In this document: in pieces, positions 37,328-46,488 of the stretch
How the letters are laid out: each line of letters starts with the position of its first letter
Numbering within the stretch: the first letter of the stretch is position 1
Assembly: GCA_021405325.1 (NCBI GenBank)
Contig: QWII01000003.1
Location: 62,001 to 126,000, forward strand
Length of the DNA: 64,000 nucleotides
Direction of reading: 5' to 3'
DNA from: Caldilinea sp. CFX5
GTDB lineage: Bacteria > Chloroflexota > Anaerolineae > Caldilineales > Caldilineaceae
Notes under the pieces: generated by a model
Databases searched by the model: none
What the model was told of the DNA's origin: nothing
The model's input: the letters and a program-made list of their open reading frames with translations, nothing else
Translations under genes and position numbers: made by a program

Positions 37328-38239
37328 TCATCCTTGTGTTTGTGCCCGTGGATTTGCCACTTCGTCAAAACCCAGATGGACTAAATAGAGGGCGAGAAAG
37401 AGCAACATCAATGTCAACACCGGCGCCAGCCACCACCACCAGAGGTTTTGCAACACGGCGCCATAACTGAGCGACCAGTAGATCATCATGCCCAGCGTCA
37501 TTTCGCGCTGCGGCCCCAGTCCCAAAATGGATAAGCCGGACTCGGCCAGGATGGCGGCGATAAAGGCGTTGACAAAGTTGGCGCCCAGCCATTGCACCAT
37601 GTGCGGCATTAACTCGCGGAAGATGATCTCCAGCCCGGTCATGCCGGACATGCGCGCCACTTCGACAAAGCCGCGCTCTTTCAAGCTCAACACTTGGGCG
37701 CGCACCTGGCGCGCCGGCCAGGCCCAGGCAAAGCTGCCGATGATCAAGGCCATGGTCGGCACGCCGACGCCCCGCACCAGTGAGGCGATCAAGATCAAGA
37801 AGAGCAACGAAGGCACGGAAAGGAAGACATCGACCAGCACACGTAGAAGTGCATCCACCAGGCCGCCAAAGTAGCCGCTGACAAAGCCGATCAGCGCGCC
37901 GATCAGCGTACCCAGTGTCGCCGCAATCAGCCCGACTTGCAAGGATTTGGGGATCGCCTCGCCCAGTTGGATGGCGATGCTGCGCCCCACTGAATCGGTG
38001 CCAAGCCACGCCTCTGCGCCAGGGGGCAAGCGGGGTGGAAAGCTGCCGGTGCTGCGCAGCGCCGGGTCGGTGAGCAGGTTCGTGATCAAAGCGGCCAAGG
38101 CCAGGGTCAGAAAAATAGCCAGGCCCACCATAAACTTGCGGTTCTGGACAAGTTGCGCCACAAAACTGCGATGCTCCGGCACCTGCTCCTCATATTCCTC
38201 TGCGACGGGTGGCGCGACCGGCATTGTCGTCATGGTCAT
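37328..38239 (-). CDS. oppC: Oligopeptide ABC transporter permease (OppC-like)
   Basis: A 303-residue permease with an N-terminal cytoplasmic tail, one helix and then a binding-protein-dependent transport domain with the EARMSGMTGLEI-type coupling loop (FVEVARMSGMTGLEIIFREL). The ATG at 38239 follows GGAGGAAA and overlaps the OppB stop (ATGA). Much longer frames upstream run through OppB and are not real. Last gene of the operon. It imports short peptides or related solutes with the four genes upstream. Confidence 0.92.
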   Translation of the reverse strand: MTMTTMPVAPPVAEEYEEQVPEHRSFVAQLVQNRKFMVGLAIFLTLALAALITNLLTDPALRSTGSFPPRLPPGAEAWLGTDSVGRSIAIQLGEAIPKSLQVGLIAATLGTLIGALIGFVSGYFGGLVDALLRVLVDVFLSVPSLLFLILIASLVRGVGVPTMALIIGSFAWAWPARQVRAQVLSLKERGFVEVARMSGMTGLEIIFRELMPHMVQWLGANFVNAFIAAILAESGLSILGLGPQREMTLGMMIYWSLSYGAVLQNLWWWWLAPVLTLMLLFLALYLVHLGFDEVANPRAQTQG

Positions 38240-39252
38240 TTTCCTCCTGCTGGCTGATAGCGGATACGCGGATCGATAAAGGGGTAAATGATGTCGATCA
38301 GGAAATTTGCGCAAGCCACCGAGATGACGATCATCAAAACGCCGCCCTGAATCACCGGAAAGTCCAACCCTTTGATCGAGTTGAAAATCAGCCAGCCCAC
38401 GCCTGGATAGGCAAAGATCACCTCCGTGACCAGCGCCCCGCCGACAATATTGCCCATCGAGATCGCCAGCCCCGTCACCTGGGGCAGCAGGGCGTTGCGA
38501 AAGGCGTAGCCCCAGAGAATGCGCCCCCCTTTGATCCCCATCGCTTCGGCGTTGAGGATATAATCTTCCCCTTTCAATCCGGTGATCAAGCTGCGCATAC
38601 TGAGAAACCACCAGCCCAACGAGACCAGCACAATGCTCAAGGCCGGCAACATGGCGTGGTGGATCACATCAAAGGCAAAGGCCCAGGTCAGCCCCGGGGT
38701 GACGCCCAGCGAATAGGCGCCGGAGAGAGGAAAGATCGGCCAGCGAAAGGCAAAGAGAAAGACCAGGATGATGGCCAGGATGTAATAGGGCGTGGTATAG
38801 AGCACCAGCGCTACCGGCACCAGCGCCTGGTAGAGCGGCGATTTTCCCCCGCGCCACCCTACCACGGCGCCGATCACCGAACCGAACGCCCAACTGATAA
38901 GGGTCGTCACGGTGAGCAGACCAATGGTCCAAGGCAGGGCAGCGCGCAGCAGTTCGCCGACATGCGAGGGGAAACTGCTAATCGAATAGCCCAAGTTGCC
39001 GCGCACCAGTTCGCGCAGGAAGTTGAGATATTGCACCCACAGACTCTGATCCAGACCAAAGATCCGTCTGTATTCATCGATCAGATCGGTGGCGCCCAGG
39101 CTGCCGCCCATGGCCGCCAACTTGAGAAAGATGGCGCCCAACGGGTCGCCCGGCACCAGCCGCGGCACAAAGAAGACGACGGTGATCGAGATAAAAACCG
39201 TCGCCACCAAGATGACGACACGCGCGCCAAGATAACGTAAATAGGCGACCAT
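38236..39252 (-). CDS. oppB: Oligopeptide ABC transporter permease (OppB-like)
   Basis: A 338-residue permease with an N-terminal helix (RVVILVATVFISITVVFFVP), the PGDPLGAIF box and the coupling segment YILNAEAMGIKGGRILWGYA. The ATG at 39252 is used. A TTG at 39279 would add nine residues resembling a sequencing-adapter translation, but the bases are not adapter sequence. It lies between the binding protein and OppC, forming the pore with OppC. A hairpin at 39290-39325 precedes it. Confidence 0.92.
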   Translation of the reverse strand: MVAYLRYLGARVVILVATVFISITVVFFVPRLVPGDPLGAIFLKLAAMGGSLGATDLIDEYRRIFGLDQSLWVQYLNFLRELVRGNLGYSISSFPSHVGELLRAALPWTIGLLTVTTLISWAFGSVIGAVVGWRGGKSPLYQALVPVALVLYTTPYYILAIILVFLFAFRWPIFPLSGAYSLGVTPGLTWAFAFDVIHHAMLPALSIVLVSLGWWFLSMRSLITGLKGEDYILNAEAMGIKGGRILWGYAFRNALLPQVTGLAISMGNIVGGALVTEVIFAYPGVGWLIFNSIKGLDFPVIQGGVLMIVISVACANFLIDIIYPFIDPRIRYQPAGGK

Positions 39253-39289
39253 GCAATTGATCCTATCGCGTATACACAAAAGCTCGGAC

Positions 39290-39325
39290 GGCAGAAACCT
39301 GGTTTCTGCCAGAAACCAGGTTTCT
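39290..39325. repeat. Double palindrome with AGAAACC(A/T)GGTTTCT units
   Basis: CAGAAACCTGGTTTCTG (39292-39308) and AGAAACCAGGTTTCT (39311-39325) are each near-palindromic and are also reverse complements of each other. They sit between the binding-protein stop and the OppB start. The unit is the same as the arms at 22717-22776. This hairpin could stabilise the upstream mRNA and set the high ratio of binding protein to permease. Confidence 0.8.
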
Positions 39326-39344
39326 TTCGCGCTACGGTCTCACG

Positions 39345-41165
39345 CTACCGGGTTGCCGGCTGAATACCGCCCACCCACTCATTCGTACCGGGCTTGGGGT
39401 AGCCGGTGATGACCAGGTTAAAGGTGGCCCACCAACTGACCGGCATATTCCACGGGTTCTCCGCCGAGGGCCAGCCCGTCCAATAGGTGGTGCTAAAGGG
39501 CACCAGCGCCGGCGCTTGCACCAGCGGAATCACAGGCAGATCGTCATCCAGAATGGCCAGCGCCTGGTGGAAGAGTTCGATGTTCTTCGCCTCGTCACTG
39601 GGGGGTGTCTTCCCCATTTCATCGACGATCTTGTCAAAGTCCGGGTTGTTGTAGCGGAAAGAGTTGCGCTCGTACCAGGGCGCCGGTTGGCCCAGCGGGA
39701 CATAGTACTTGCCATGGAACAGCTCCAGGTTGTCATAGATGTATCCAGGGCAGAAAGAATGGAGCTTGATGCCATAGTCGCCACGCAAGATGGTATCAGC
39801 CAACGGTCCACCAGACATAGGCTGCACCTCGACCTTGATGCCGCCTTTGGTTAACTGATCGGCCAGAATCGCCGAGACCTTCATCTCTTCGGTCGAGTCG
39901 GCCTGCACCAGATATTTCAAGCTGAGTTCTGTACCATCGGCGCCGGCCCAGATGCCGTCGGCGTTCTTCTGATAGCCCAGGTTGGTGAAGATTTCCTCAG
40001 CCTTGGCCGGATCATAGGCATCGGTCGGATACTTGTCACGCAAGTCTTGCACTGCATCAAAGTAAGGCTTGAGACCATCGTAGAAGGGCCAGATGCCCCA
40101 ACTGGGGACAGTCGTCCCTTCATAGGCCAGGTTGACAATGCCTTGGCGGTCGATCAGATAGGAGAGCGCCCAGCGCATCTCTTTGTTGTCCCACGGCGGC
40201 GTGGCATTCTGCACCATCAACGGTCGCGGGCAGGGGTCGAGCCAGGCATAGGGGGCTTCCTTGCTCCAGGCGCTGACATTGGGGTTGCGCCGCGCCACCT
40301 CCTGGAAGGAACCCAACGAGAGGATCCCGATAAAGGGCGTGTCGATCTCGTCCGCCGCCAACGCCAGGGCAACGTTGGTCTCCGGGCCAACATATTGGAA
40401 ATTGATGGTCTTGGGCGCGGGCAATTTGTCAAAGACCGTTTTGCCCCACCACTCCTCGTTGCGCACATAGGTCATGGCGTTCTCCGCCGCGGTCTTCAAC
40501 GTATAGGGACCGGTGCCAATCGGGTTGGAGCTTTTGAAGGTGAGCGGGTCTTGCCCTTCCCAGACATGCTTGGGCAGAATGGTGATACCGCCCCAAATGC
40601 CCACCGCCGGGAAAGCCTCACGGTTGAGGTGGAAGCGCGGGTTGGGGTTGACCAAATTGAACTTGACGGTCAGCGTATCAACCGCCTCCACGGAGGCCAC
40701 GGCCTTGTTGGCTTCCGCCGCCCAGGTCATGCCCGGATTGTTCTTGAGCAGATCATAGGTAAAGAGTACATCGTCAGTGGTAAAGGGCTGGCCGTCACTC
40801 CACTTGACGCCATCGCGCAAGTTGACGGTGATGCTGGTGAAGTCAGCGCTATATTCGTAGCTCTCCGCCAGCCAGGGGATATACTCACCGGTTTGCAGAT
40901 TCTGATAGAAGAAATACTCATAGATCAACTGATGGATGCCCGTGTTGGAGCGGCTGACGCCAGGCGCATAGATGTTCAGATTGGTCGGATCGGCGATGCG
41001 ATCGCCAATCGCAATATTGAGCGTCTCGGCTCTGGCTTGCTGTTCCGCCGTGGTGACGCCGGGCGCGCCAGTCGGCATGGGCTGGCACGCGACCGCCGCC
41101 AGTAAGACAAAGACGGTTGCCACGTAGATCCACTGTTTCCATTGCTTACTCGGCAACATACGCAT
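39345..41165 (-). CDS. oppA: Peptide ABC transporter substrate-binding lipoprotein (family 5)
   Basis: A 606-residue lipoprotein. The N-terminal YVATVFVLLAAVAC is a lipoprotein signal with Cys at residue 27. The mature part has the SBP family 5 layout, including VNLRDGVKWSDGQPFTTDDV and SNPIGTGPYTLK. It binds oligopeptides or similar solutes outside the membrane. It overlaps the end of the upstream ATPase gene by 20 bp. GGAGA precedes the ATG. Its position between ATPases and permeases is less usual than first or last place. Confidence 0.92.
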   Translation of the reverse strand: MRMLPSKQWKQWIYVATVFVLLAAVACQPMPTGAPGVTTAEQQARAETLNIAIGDRIADPTNLNIYAPGVSRSNTGIHQLIYEYFFYQNLQTGEYIPWLAESYEYSADFTSITVNLRDGVKWSDGQPFTTDDVLFTYDLLKNNPGMTWAAEANKAVASVEAVDTLTVKFNLVNPNPRFHLNREAFPAVGIWGGITILPKHVWEGQDPLTFKSSNPIGTGPYTLKTAAENAMTYVRNEEWWGKTVFDKLPAPKTINFQYVGPETNVALALAADEIDTPFIGILSLGSFQEVARRNPNVSAWSKEAPYAWLDPCPRPLMVQNATPPWDNKEMRWALSYLIDRQGIVNLAYEGTTVPSWGIWPFYDGLKPYFDAVQDLRDKYPTDAYDPAKAEEIFTNLGYQKNADGIWAGADGTELSLKYLVQADSTEEMKVSAILADQLTKGGIKVEVQPMSGGPLADTILRGDYGIKLHSFCPGYIYDNLELFHGKYYVPLGQPAPWYERNSFRYNNPDFDKIVDEMGKTPPSDEAKNIELFHQALAILDDDLPVIPLVQAPALVPFSTTYWTGWPSAENPWNMPVSWWATFNLVITGYPKPGTNEWVGGIQPATR

Positions 41166-42201
41166 TTTCTCCTTTCACATGTTCCTGGTTCCGCACAAAC
41201 AAACGATCCATTGCTTCCGGCGCGACGACGGGATGTTCCTGATAGAGATAACAGGCCGCCGCCCGGTGGGGGTCACTCTGGAAGAGCGGCGGGAGTTGCG
41301 CCACACAGGGAGCAAAGGCATGGGGACAGCGATTCGCAAAGCGACAGCCCTGTCCTGCGGTCGCATGCTGCCCAATGGCGGAAGCGGGCGGCTCTTCCTC
41401 CCACTGGTGTTCGGGGTTGGGTGACGGGATCGAACTGACCAGCAGTTGCGTGTAGGGGTGCTGCGGCTGCTTGACCACCTGCTCCACATCACCCACTTCG
41501 GCCACCATGCCGCTGTAGAGAACGATCAGGTTGTCGCTGATCTGGTAGGCGGTGGTGAGATCATGGGTGATGTAGATGATGGAGATGCCAAAGTCCTGAT
41601 GCAAGCGGCGAAAGGTATCCAAGACCGTTGCCCGCAACGAGGCATCGATCATCGAGACCGGCTCGTCGGCGATGATCACTTTGGGCTTTACCAGCAGCGC
41701 CCGCGCCACCATCAGCCGTTGCCGCTGGCCGCCGCTCAGTTGATGGGGATAGCGGCCCAACGTCTCGCCGGGGCGCAACCCAACGGTTTGTAAGGTTTCC
41801 TCGATCAACTGCCGGCGTTGCACGCTGGTCGTCGCCAGGTTGAACTTCTGGATCGGCACTTCCAAGACATGATCCACTTTGTAAAAGGCATTGTAGACGC
41901 CAAAGGGATCTTGAAAGACAACCTGGACATCGCGGCGGAAGGCGTGAAGCTCGGCCGGCGTCAACTGCGGGAGCGGTTTGTCTCGATAGCGCACTTCGCC
42001 CGTCGTGGGGGTTTCCAGCCCTAACAAGAGGCGCGCCATGGTACTCTTCCCGCTCCCGCTTTCCCCGACCACGCCGGTGATCGTCGGCTGTTCCGGGGTC
42101 ACAGTCAGGCTAAAGTTCTGGAGGGCCACCACTTGCGTCTTGCGCACGAGGCCGCTGCTGAAAATTTTAGTAATCCCTTTTGCTGCCAGAAGCGCGCTCA
42201 T
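41146..42201 (-). CDS. oppF: Oligopeptide ABC transporter ATPase (OppF-like)
   Basis: A 351-residue ATPase: Walker A GVVGESGSGKSTMARLLL, signature LSGGQRQRLMVARAL and Walker B KVIIADEPVSMIDASLR. The C-terminal oligopeptide-transporter region has Cys in GQGCRFANRCPHAFAPC, a motif that can bind an Fe-S cluster in some Opp/Dpp ATPases. Its start overlaps the OppD stop by 4 bp. It pairs with OppD to power the importer. Confidence 0.92.
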   Translation of the reverse strand: MSALLAAKGITKIFSSGLVRKTQVVALQNFSLTVTPEQPTITGVVGESGSGKSTMARLLLGLETPTTGEVRYRDKPLPQLTPAELHAFRRDVQVVFQDPFGVYNAFYKVDHVLEVPIQKFNLATTSVQRRQLIEETLQTVGLRPGETLGRYPHQLSGGQRQRLMVARALLVKPKVIIADEPVSMIDASLRATVLDTFRRLHQDFGISIIYITHDLTTAYQISDNLIVLYSGMVAEVGDVEQVVKQPQHPYTQLLVSSIPSPNPEHQWEEEPPASAIGQHATAGQGCRFANRCPHAFAPCVAQLPPLFQSDPHRAAACYLYQEHPVVAPEAMDRLFVRNQEHVKGENAYVAE

Positions 42202-43220
42202 GCGGCTGTCGCTCCTTTCTCCTGAGGCGTCTGACTGCCGTCGCCGTCGCCGGTTGGCGCCGGTACATCAAGCAGATGACAGGCGGCGCGATGCTGGGTA
42301 CCAACGGTTTGCAGCGCCGGCGTTTCCACTTTACAGCGCGCCATCGCATAAGGACAGCGGGGGTGAAAGATACAGCCGGGGGGCGGCTTGAGCAACAGGG
42401 GAGGATAGCCCTGAATCCCCCGGAAGACATCCTTCTGCTCCAGCGAGGGCAGGCTGGCCATGAGCAACTGGCTGTAGGGATGCTTGGGTTGGGCAAAAAG
42501 AGTTTTGACCGGCCCTTCTTCAGCCAGCTTGCCGGCATACATCACCCCGACGCGGCTGGCAAATTGCGCCATCAAGCCCATGTCATGGCCGATCAGGATC
42601 ACCGCTGACCCTAGCTCCGCCTGCACCTTGCGCAGGGTCTGCATGACATGGCGCTGCACGACCACATCGAGGGCGCTGGTCGGCTCATCGGCGATGATCA
42701 ACTGGGGCTGGAGGCTAATGGCAATGGCGATACAGACGCGCTGCTTCATGCCGCCGCTCAGTTGATGAGGGTAGAGATCGGCCACACCGGGGCGTAGTCC
42801 CACGCGTTGCAGCAGGGCGTCGATCCGTTCCCGCTCCTCCGCCGCCGACAGGACGACGCCGTGACTGCGCAGCCCATCGGCCATCTGTTGCCGCACGCGA
42901 ATCACCGGGTTGAGCGAGTTCATGGCGCCCTGGCTGATCAGCGCGATCTGCGCCAGCCGCACCTGCCGCATCTGCTCGTCATTATATGCCATCAGATTTT
43001 CGCCATTGAGCCGAATTTCTCCGCCTTCAATGCGACCGGGCGGCCGGATCAAGCGCAGGATCGAATAGGCCACGGTTGACTTGCCGCAGCCCGACTCGCC
43101 GATGAGGCCATAGCGCTCGCCGGCTGCGAGGGTGAAGCTGACATCATCCACCGCCTTTACCGGCCCGCGCGGCGTCTGATAGTAGGTGCGTAGGTTGTTG
43201 ACTTCAAGCAGTGATTGCAT
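42198..43220 (-). CDS. oppD: Oligopeptide ABC transporter ATPase (OppD-like)
   Basis: A 340-residue ATPase: Walker A GLIGESGCGKSTVAYSIL, signature LSGGMKQRVCIAIAI and Walker B LIIADEPTSALDVVVQ. The C-terminal FHPRCPYAMARC motif carries clustered Cys. It is the first gene of the five-gene minus-strand operon (D-F-A-B-C order), so the promoter should lie upstream of 43220. The following 371 bp (43221-43591) contain no gene I can support and no clear promoter boxes. Confidence 0.92.
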   Translation of the reverse strand: MQSLLEVNNLRTYYQTPRGPVKAVDDVSFTLAAGERYGLIGESGCGKSTVAYSILRLIRPPGRIEGGEIRLNGENLMAYNDEQMRQVRLAQIALISQGAMNSLNPVIRVRQQMADGLRSHGVVLSAAEERERIDALLQRVGLRPGVADLYPHQLSGGMKQRVCIAIAISLQPQLIIADEPTSALDVVVQRHVMQTLRKVQAELGSAVILIGHDMGLMAQFASRVGVMYAGKLAEEGPVKTLFAQPKHPYSQLLMASLPSLEQKDVFRGIQGYPPLLLKPPPGCIFHPRCPYAMARCKVETPALQTVGTQHRAACHLLDVPAPTGDGDGSQTPQEKGATAA

Positions 43221-43591
43221 AGGATCGATTCTTAAACTATATCGCTGTCATTGAGGCACGGAATGATTAGGGTGGTGACTTCGGTCCAGATGGCGCCAGA
43301 CGCCACACTTCCCTGCCTGGCCGGGCGCGACCGCGCACCAATGTTCACAGGCGGTACACTGAATATGGCCTTTTTACAGGGGACGACTCAGGATGGCTGC
43401 ATGAAACATGGTTGCCCTCCGCAACGATCAACCGGTGTTGCACCGACTTTGCCCCAGGTGCATAGTTCCTCACTTTTTTAGCATACACTACACCCATCCC
43501 GGGGACACCAGTCATCTGGGGTGGCTGTAAACTGGTCAAGCGGGCAGTTTTGCCGGCTCTCCAAGCCAGCGCCGCTGCTCCTTTACCGCAT
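43221..43591. other. 371-bp non-coding interval
   Basis: Between the opp operon start and the RNA-binding protein stop. No recognisable gene. It should hold the opp promoter. Bases around 43505-43550 (ACCAGTCATCTGGGG, then CTGGTCAAGCGG) resemble 57705-57745 loosely, perhaps a decayed dispersed repeat. Confidence 0.4.
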
Positions 43592-43852
43592 TTACCAGAC
43601 TTCGGCGCGCTCAACCTCGGCTAACTCCACGCGCAAGGTACGTCCCATAAATGGATCACCGTCCAATGCCTTGACGGCAGCCTCGGCATTTTCACGGCGA
43701 TCCATTTGAATAAAGGCGTAGGCGTGCGGGTGGTCGGGCGTCGTTGCGGTAAAGAGATCGACTGCCCCAATAGGACCAAACGGCTCGACGAGCGCACGCA
43801 CTTCCGCCAATGTGACCTCATAAAGGAGATTGCCAACATAGAGTTCTGTCAT
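43592..43852 (-). CDS. RRM-type RNA-binding protein
   Basis: An 86-residue single RNA-recognition motif: RNP2 ELYVGNLLYEV at residue 3 and RNP1 HAYAFIQMD at about 48, with the usual beta-alpha-beta spacing. Bacterial single-RRM proteins of this kind are known from cyanobacteria and Chloroflexota and may act in cold response or RNA chaperoning. It is monocistronic, with a start at 43852. The aromatic residue in RNP2 (Tyr5) and RNP1 (Tyr, Phe) for base stacking are present. Confidence 0.9.
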   Translation of the reverse strand: MTELYVGNLLYEVTLAEVRALVEPFGPIGAVDLFTATTPDHPHAYAFIQMDRRENAEAAVKALDGDPFMGRTLRVELAEVERAEVW

Positions 43853-43924
43853 GATCCCCCTCTTTTCGCTGTGCCTGTGTAACGGTTCAGGTATAGGCGC
43901 CGGCTATCCTTCCTGGAGGAGGCA

Positions 43925-43977
43925 ATGAGTATCTGGTCATCCAGAACGGTTCCTGCCTCTTCCAAGAAGATACTCAT
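43925..43977. repeat. Short inverted repeat (ATGAGTATCT arms)
   Basis: Perfect 10-bp arms at 43925-43934 and 43968-43977 around a 33-base loop, 24 bp left of the element at 44001. It lies in the non-coding 43853-44071 region. Whether it is part of the neighbouring element cannot be told from one copy. Confidence 0.55.
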
Positions 43978-44000
43978 GCGCGGTTGTGCACCACAGCCGA

Positions 44001-44074
44001 TGAAAATAACAGGGATTCCGCAGATTCCACAGATTTCTCTCAGGTTTTCATCTGCGGAATCCCTGTTATTTTCA
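44001..44074. repeat. 25-bp-stem inverted-repeat element, paired with 54253-54335
   Basis: The arms 44001-44025 and 44050-44074 are perfectly complementary (TGAAAATAACAGGGATTCCG is the first part). It is homologous to the element at 54253-54335. At two arm positions the copies differ (T/C and C/T) and the change is present in both arms of each, so pairing is kept. Similarity continues about 20 bases outside the stem (GTGC.CCACAGCC). The last three bases are the stop codon of the phosphoribosyltransferase/hydrolase gene. Confidence 0.85.
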
Positions 44075-45538
44075 GGGTGGGGTATCCTCGCCCTGAATCG
44101 TTACGTTCCTGCCTTCGCTGACCATTGCCGGCGTGCCGGTTGTCGTGGGCGCTGCCGTAAAGGAACGGCAGAACCAGTCGCGCGCCAACTGGGCCACGGC
44201 GGCAAGCGTACCGGGTTCTTCAAAGAGATGGCCGGCGCCCGGTATAATCTCCAACTTGGCCCGGCTGCCCAGGTGCGCCAATGCTTCTTGGTTCAGCGCA
44301 ATTACCGGGTGGTCAGCCCCACCGACCAGCAGAAGCGTGGGCGCTTTGACTTGGGCCAATACCGGTAACGCCAGATCCGGGCGACCGCCCCGCGCGACGA
44401 CGGCCGCAACCACATCGGCCCGTTGGGCGGCGGCAATCAGCGCCGCGGCGGCGCCCGTGCTGGCGCCGAAATAGCCAATGGGGCAGTGCTGGGTCTGTGG
44501 TTGCGCTGCCACCCAATCGGTGGTTGCGACCAGTCGCTCGGCGAGCAGCGCAATGTTAAAGCGCAACTGGCGGGTGTCGAGATCGATGCGCTCTTCCCCG
44601 GGCGTGAGGAGATCAAAGAGCAGGGTCGCCAGACCGCCTTCCTGTAAGGTTTGGGCGACAAAGCGATTGCGTGGGCTAAAGCGACTGCTGCCGCTGCCAT
44701 GCGCAAAGAGAACAAGCCCTTGGGCGTTGGGTGGAATCACGAGATCGCCCGCCAGGGTCACGGCGCCGGCCGCGATCTGAACCGGCCAGCTTTGAATGGG
44801 TTGTTTCGCGGAGGTCGCCATCGTCTTCTCCTTTTCTGCTTGATGGTAGTCGGCTGCCGCCTGCGCCAGCAAGCTACGCACCTCCTCATCGCTCGTGGCG
44901 CCAAAATCGGCAAACCAGAGACCGACCGCCCAGAAGGGCTCCGGTTGCAACAGACAGACGACTTCATCCACCTCCTGTTCTAACGCGGTACAAGTCTCCG
45001 GCGGCGCCACGCCCACGGCGACAATCAGTTTGGCCGGTCGTTGGCTGTGCAAGGCGGCGATGGCGGCGCGTATCGTTGCACCGGTGGCCACGCCGTCATC
45101 GACCAGGATCACCGTTTTGCCGCGCACGACTAGTGGCGGCCGTTCCCCGCGATAGAGCCGTTCCCGGCGCGCCAATTCCTGTTGTTCTTGGGCAACAACG
45201 GCGTCGATCATTTCCTCATCAATGTCCAGACTCCAGACCACATCGTCATTGAGGACGCGTGTCCCGCCGGAGGCAATGGCGCCCAAGGCCAATTCCGGTT
45301 GCCCCGGTGCACCCAGTTTGCGCACGACAAAAACATCCAGCGGCGCCTGGAGGGCTTGGGCAATGGCATAGGCCACCGGCACGCCGCCGCGTGGCAAGCC
45401 CAAAACCAAGACATCGGAGCGCCCGGCATAAGCGGTCAGTTGTTCGGCCAACAACTGGCCGGCTTCCGTCCGGTCGCGCAACCGGCGTTGCCGGCTATCA
45501 CGTAACGGCTGAAAGAACATATCATATAGGCCCTGCAT
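44072..45538 (-). CDS. Phosphoribosyltransferase / alpha-beta hydrolase fusion
   Basis: A 488-residue fusion. Residues 1 to about 215 are a type I phosphoribosyltransferase with the PRPP loop VILVDDGVATGATIRAAI. Residues about 240-465 are a dienelactone-hydrolase-like alpha/beta hydrolase: LFAHGSGSSRF, nucleophile elbow GYFGASTGAAAAL (Ser), Asp in LLVGGADHPV and His in IPGAGHLFEEP. The fusion is known from other bacteria with no firm substrate. The ATG at 45538 follows AAAGGAGCG. Its last residues and stop come from the inverted-repeat element at 44001-44074, so the tail (NVTIQGEDTPP) may be secondary. Confidence 0.88.
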   Translation of the reverse strand: MQGLYDMFFQPLRDSRQRRLRDRTEAGQLLAEQLTAYAGRSDVLVLGLPRGGVPVAYAIAQALQAPLDVFVVRKLGAPGQPELALGAIASGGTRVLNDDVVWSLDIDEEMIDAVVAQEQQELARRERLYRGERPPLVVRGKTVILVDDGVATGATIRAAIAALHSQRPAKLIVAVGVAPPETCTALEQEVDEVVCLLQPEPFWAVGLWFADFGATSDEEVRSLLAQAAADYHQAEKEKTMATSAKQPIQSWPVQIAAGAVTLAGDLVIPPNAQGLVLFAHGSGSSRFSPRNRFVAQTLQEGGLATLLFDLLTPGEERIDLDTRQLRFNIALLAERLVATTDWVAAQPQTQHCPIGYFGASTGAAAALIAAAQRADVVAAVVARGGRPDLALPVLAQVKAPTLLLVGGADHPVIALNQEALAHLGSRAKLEIIPGAGHLFEEPGTLAAVAQLARDWFCRSFTAAPTTTGTPAMVSEGRNVTIQGEDTPP

Positions 45539-45557
45539 GGGTCGCTCCTTTACTTGG

Positions 45558-45875
45558 TTAACCCTTGACGACGTCAAGGGTCTCCAGTTTGCGGGGGGGA
45601 ACCTTGGCCGGTTGATAGCGCTCCCAGCCAAACCGCTGCGCTTTGCGCTTGACCTCCTGATAGGCAATCACCGTGCCGTAATCGCCGACGGCCACGACTT
45701 CATCCTCGGCCTGCCACCCCTCATTATGCTGAATGACAAAATGAAACATCGCCTCCACTTCGTCATTGGGATAATTTTCCAGGGACTTGGCCCAGGGCAA
45801 GCCAAAGTTAAAGGGTAAGGCAATTTGCGATTCTTCGCTTCTACTCTTATTGATGAATTTGTAGTATTGACCCAT
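45558..45875 (-). CDS. Hypothetical protein, 105 aa
   Basis: A soluble, charged protein that I do not recognise (MGQYYKFINKSRSEESQIAL start; GDYGTVIAYQEVKRKAQRFG later). It has no signal peptide, membrane segment or Cys. It lies 19 bp upstream of the phosphoribosyltransferase/hydrolase gene on the same strand, so the two are probably co-transcribed. The ATG follows GGAGGCAA. The region 45876-46074 upstream holds no supported gene. Confidence 0.7.
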   Translation of the reverse strand: MGQYYKFINKSRSEESQIALPFNFGLPWAKSLENYPNDEVEAMFHFVIQHNEGWQAEDEVVAVGDYGTVIAYQEVKRKAQRFGWERYQPAKVPPRKLETLDVVKG

Positions 45876-46074
45876 CGATTGCCTCCATCGTTGCTAAAAT
45901 GCCCGCATCAGGCATTCTGCTTACGACACCAATAACAATGAAACTGAGTAGGGGCGCAAATTTCGGTAGGGCGGCTCACTTTCCTACCCTGCAACCATCC
46001 GCATTGTTCCGGCGCCGTGCGTATCACCCTGATTGGCCATTACCGCAGGCTGACTGGGTAATCGCTGTCGTCCA

Positions 46075-46464
46075 TCAACCCTCCTCCGCCTTGCCAAAGA
46101 GTTGTCGCTCTTCCAACCACGGCTTTAGCACCAGGTGGGCGCCCAACAAAATCAGCAGGATCGCCAAGCCGGGCAGATCGACGCCGGCCAGTTCGCCGAT
46201 GCCGGTGGCCAGCGCAATGATTCCCAAGACCGTGGTAAAACCGCTCATGCGGATCTGGTTGCGATAACGGGCAATATTCAGCCCCAATAGAATCAGCCCG
46301 ACGCCAATCGACCAATAGCCCTCATTGACCCGCTCCGGCGGGACAAACGCCTGACAACCCAACATAATCAAGAACAGACCCCAAGCAATCGACTCCAAGC
46401 GCTTGTTGAGCATTACTTTGGCATTCGCTTGTGGCGTGGGAACAGTTATTGGTGATGTCGACAT
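46075..46464 (-). CDS. Small membrane protein, four TM segments
   Basis: A 129-residue protein. Residues 27-120 hold four hydrophobic segments, including the YWSIGVGLILLGLNIARY and GLAILLILLGAHLVLKPWLE strands that resemble the LiaI/LiaF-type transmembrane region. The N-terminal 20 residues are polar. The ATG follows AAGGAGAAAC. Stand-alone. The family is only roughly assigned; function unknown. Confidence 0.7.
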   Translation of the reverse strand: MSTSPITVPTPQANAKVMLNKRLESIAWGLFLIMLGCQAFVPPERVNEGYWSIGVGLILLGLNIARYRNQIRMSGFTTVLGIIALATGIGELAGVDLPGLAILLILLGAHLVLKPWLEERQLFGKAEEG

Positions 46465-46488
46465 ATTGTTTCTCCTTGTATGCGCAGG

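Noticed and set aside
39253..39279. OppB start at TTG 39279, giving an MCIRDR leader like a translated Nextera adapter
   Set aside because: The bases (TTGTGTATACGCGATAGG) differ from the adapter, so it is not contamination; the ATG at 39252 fits the family start.
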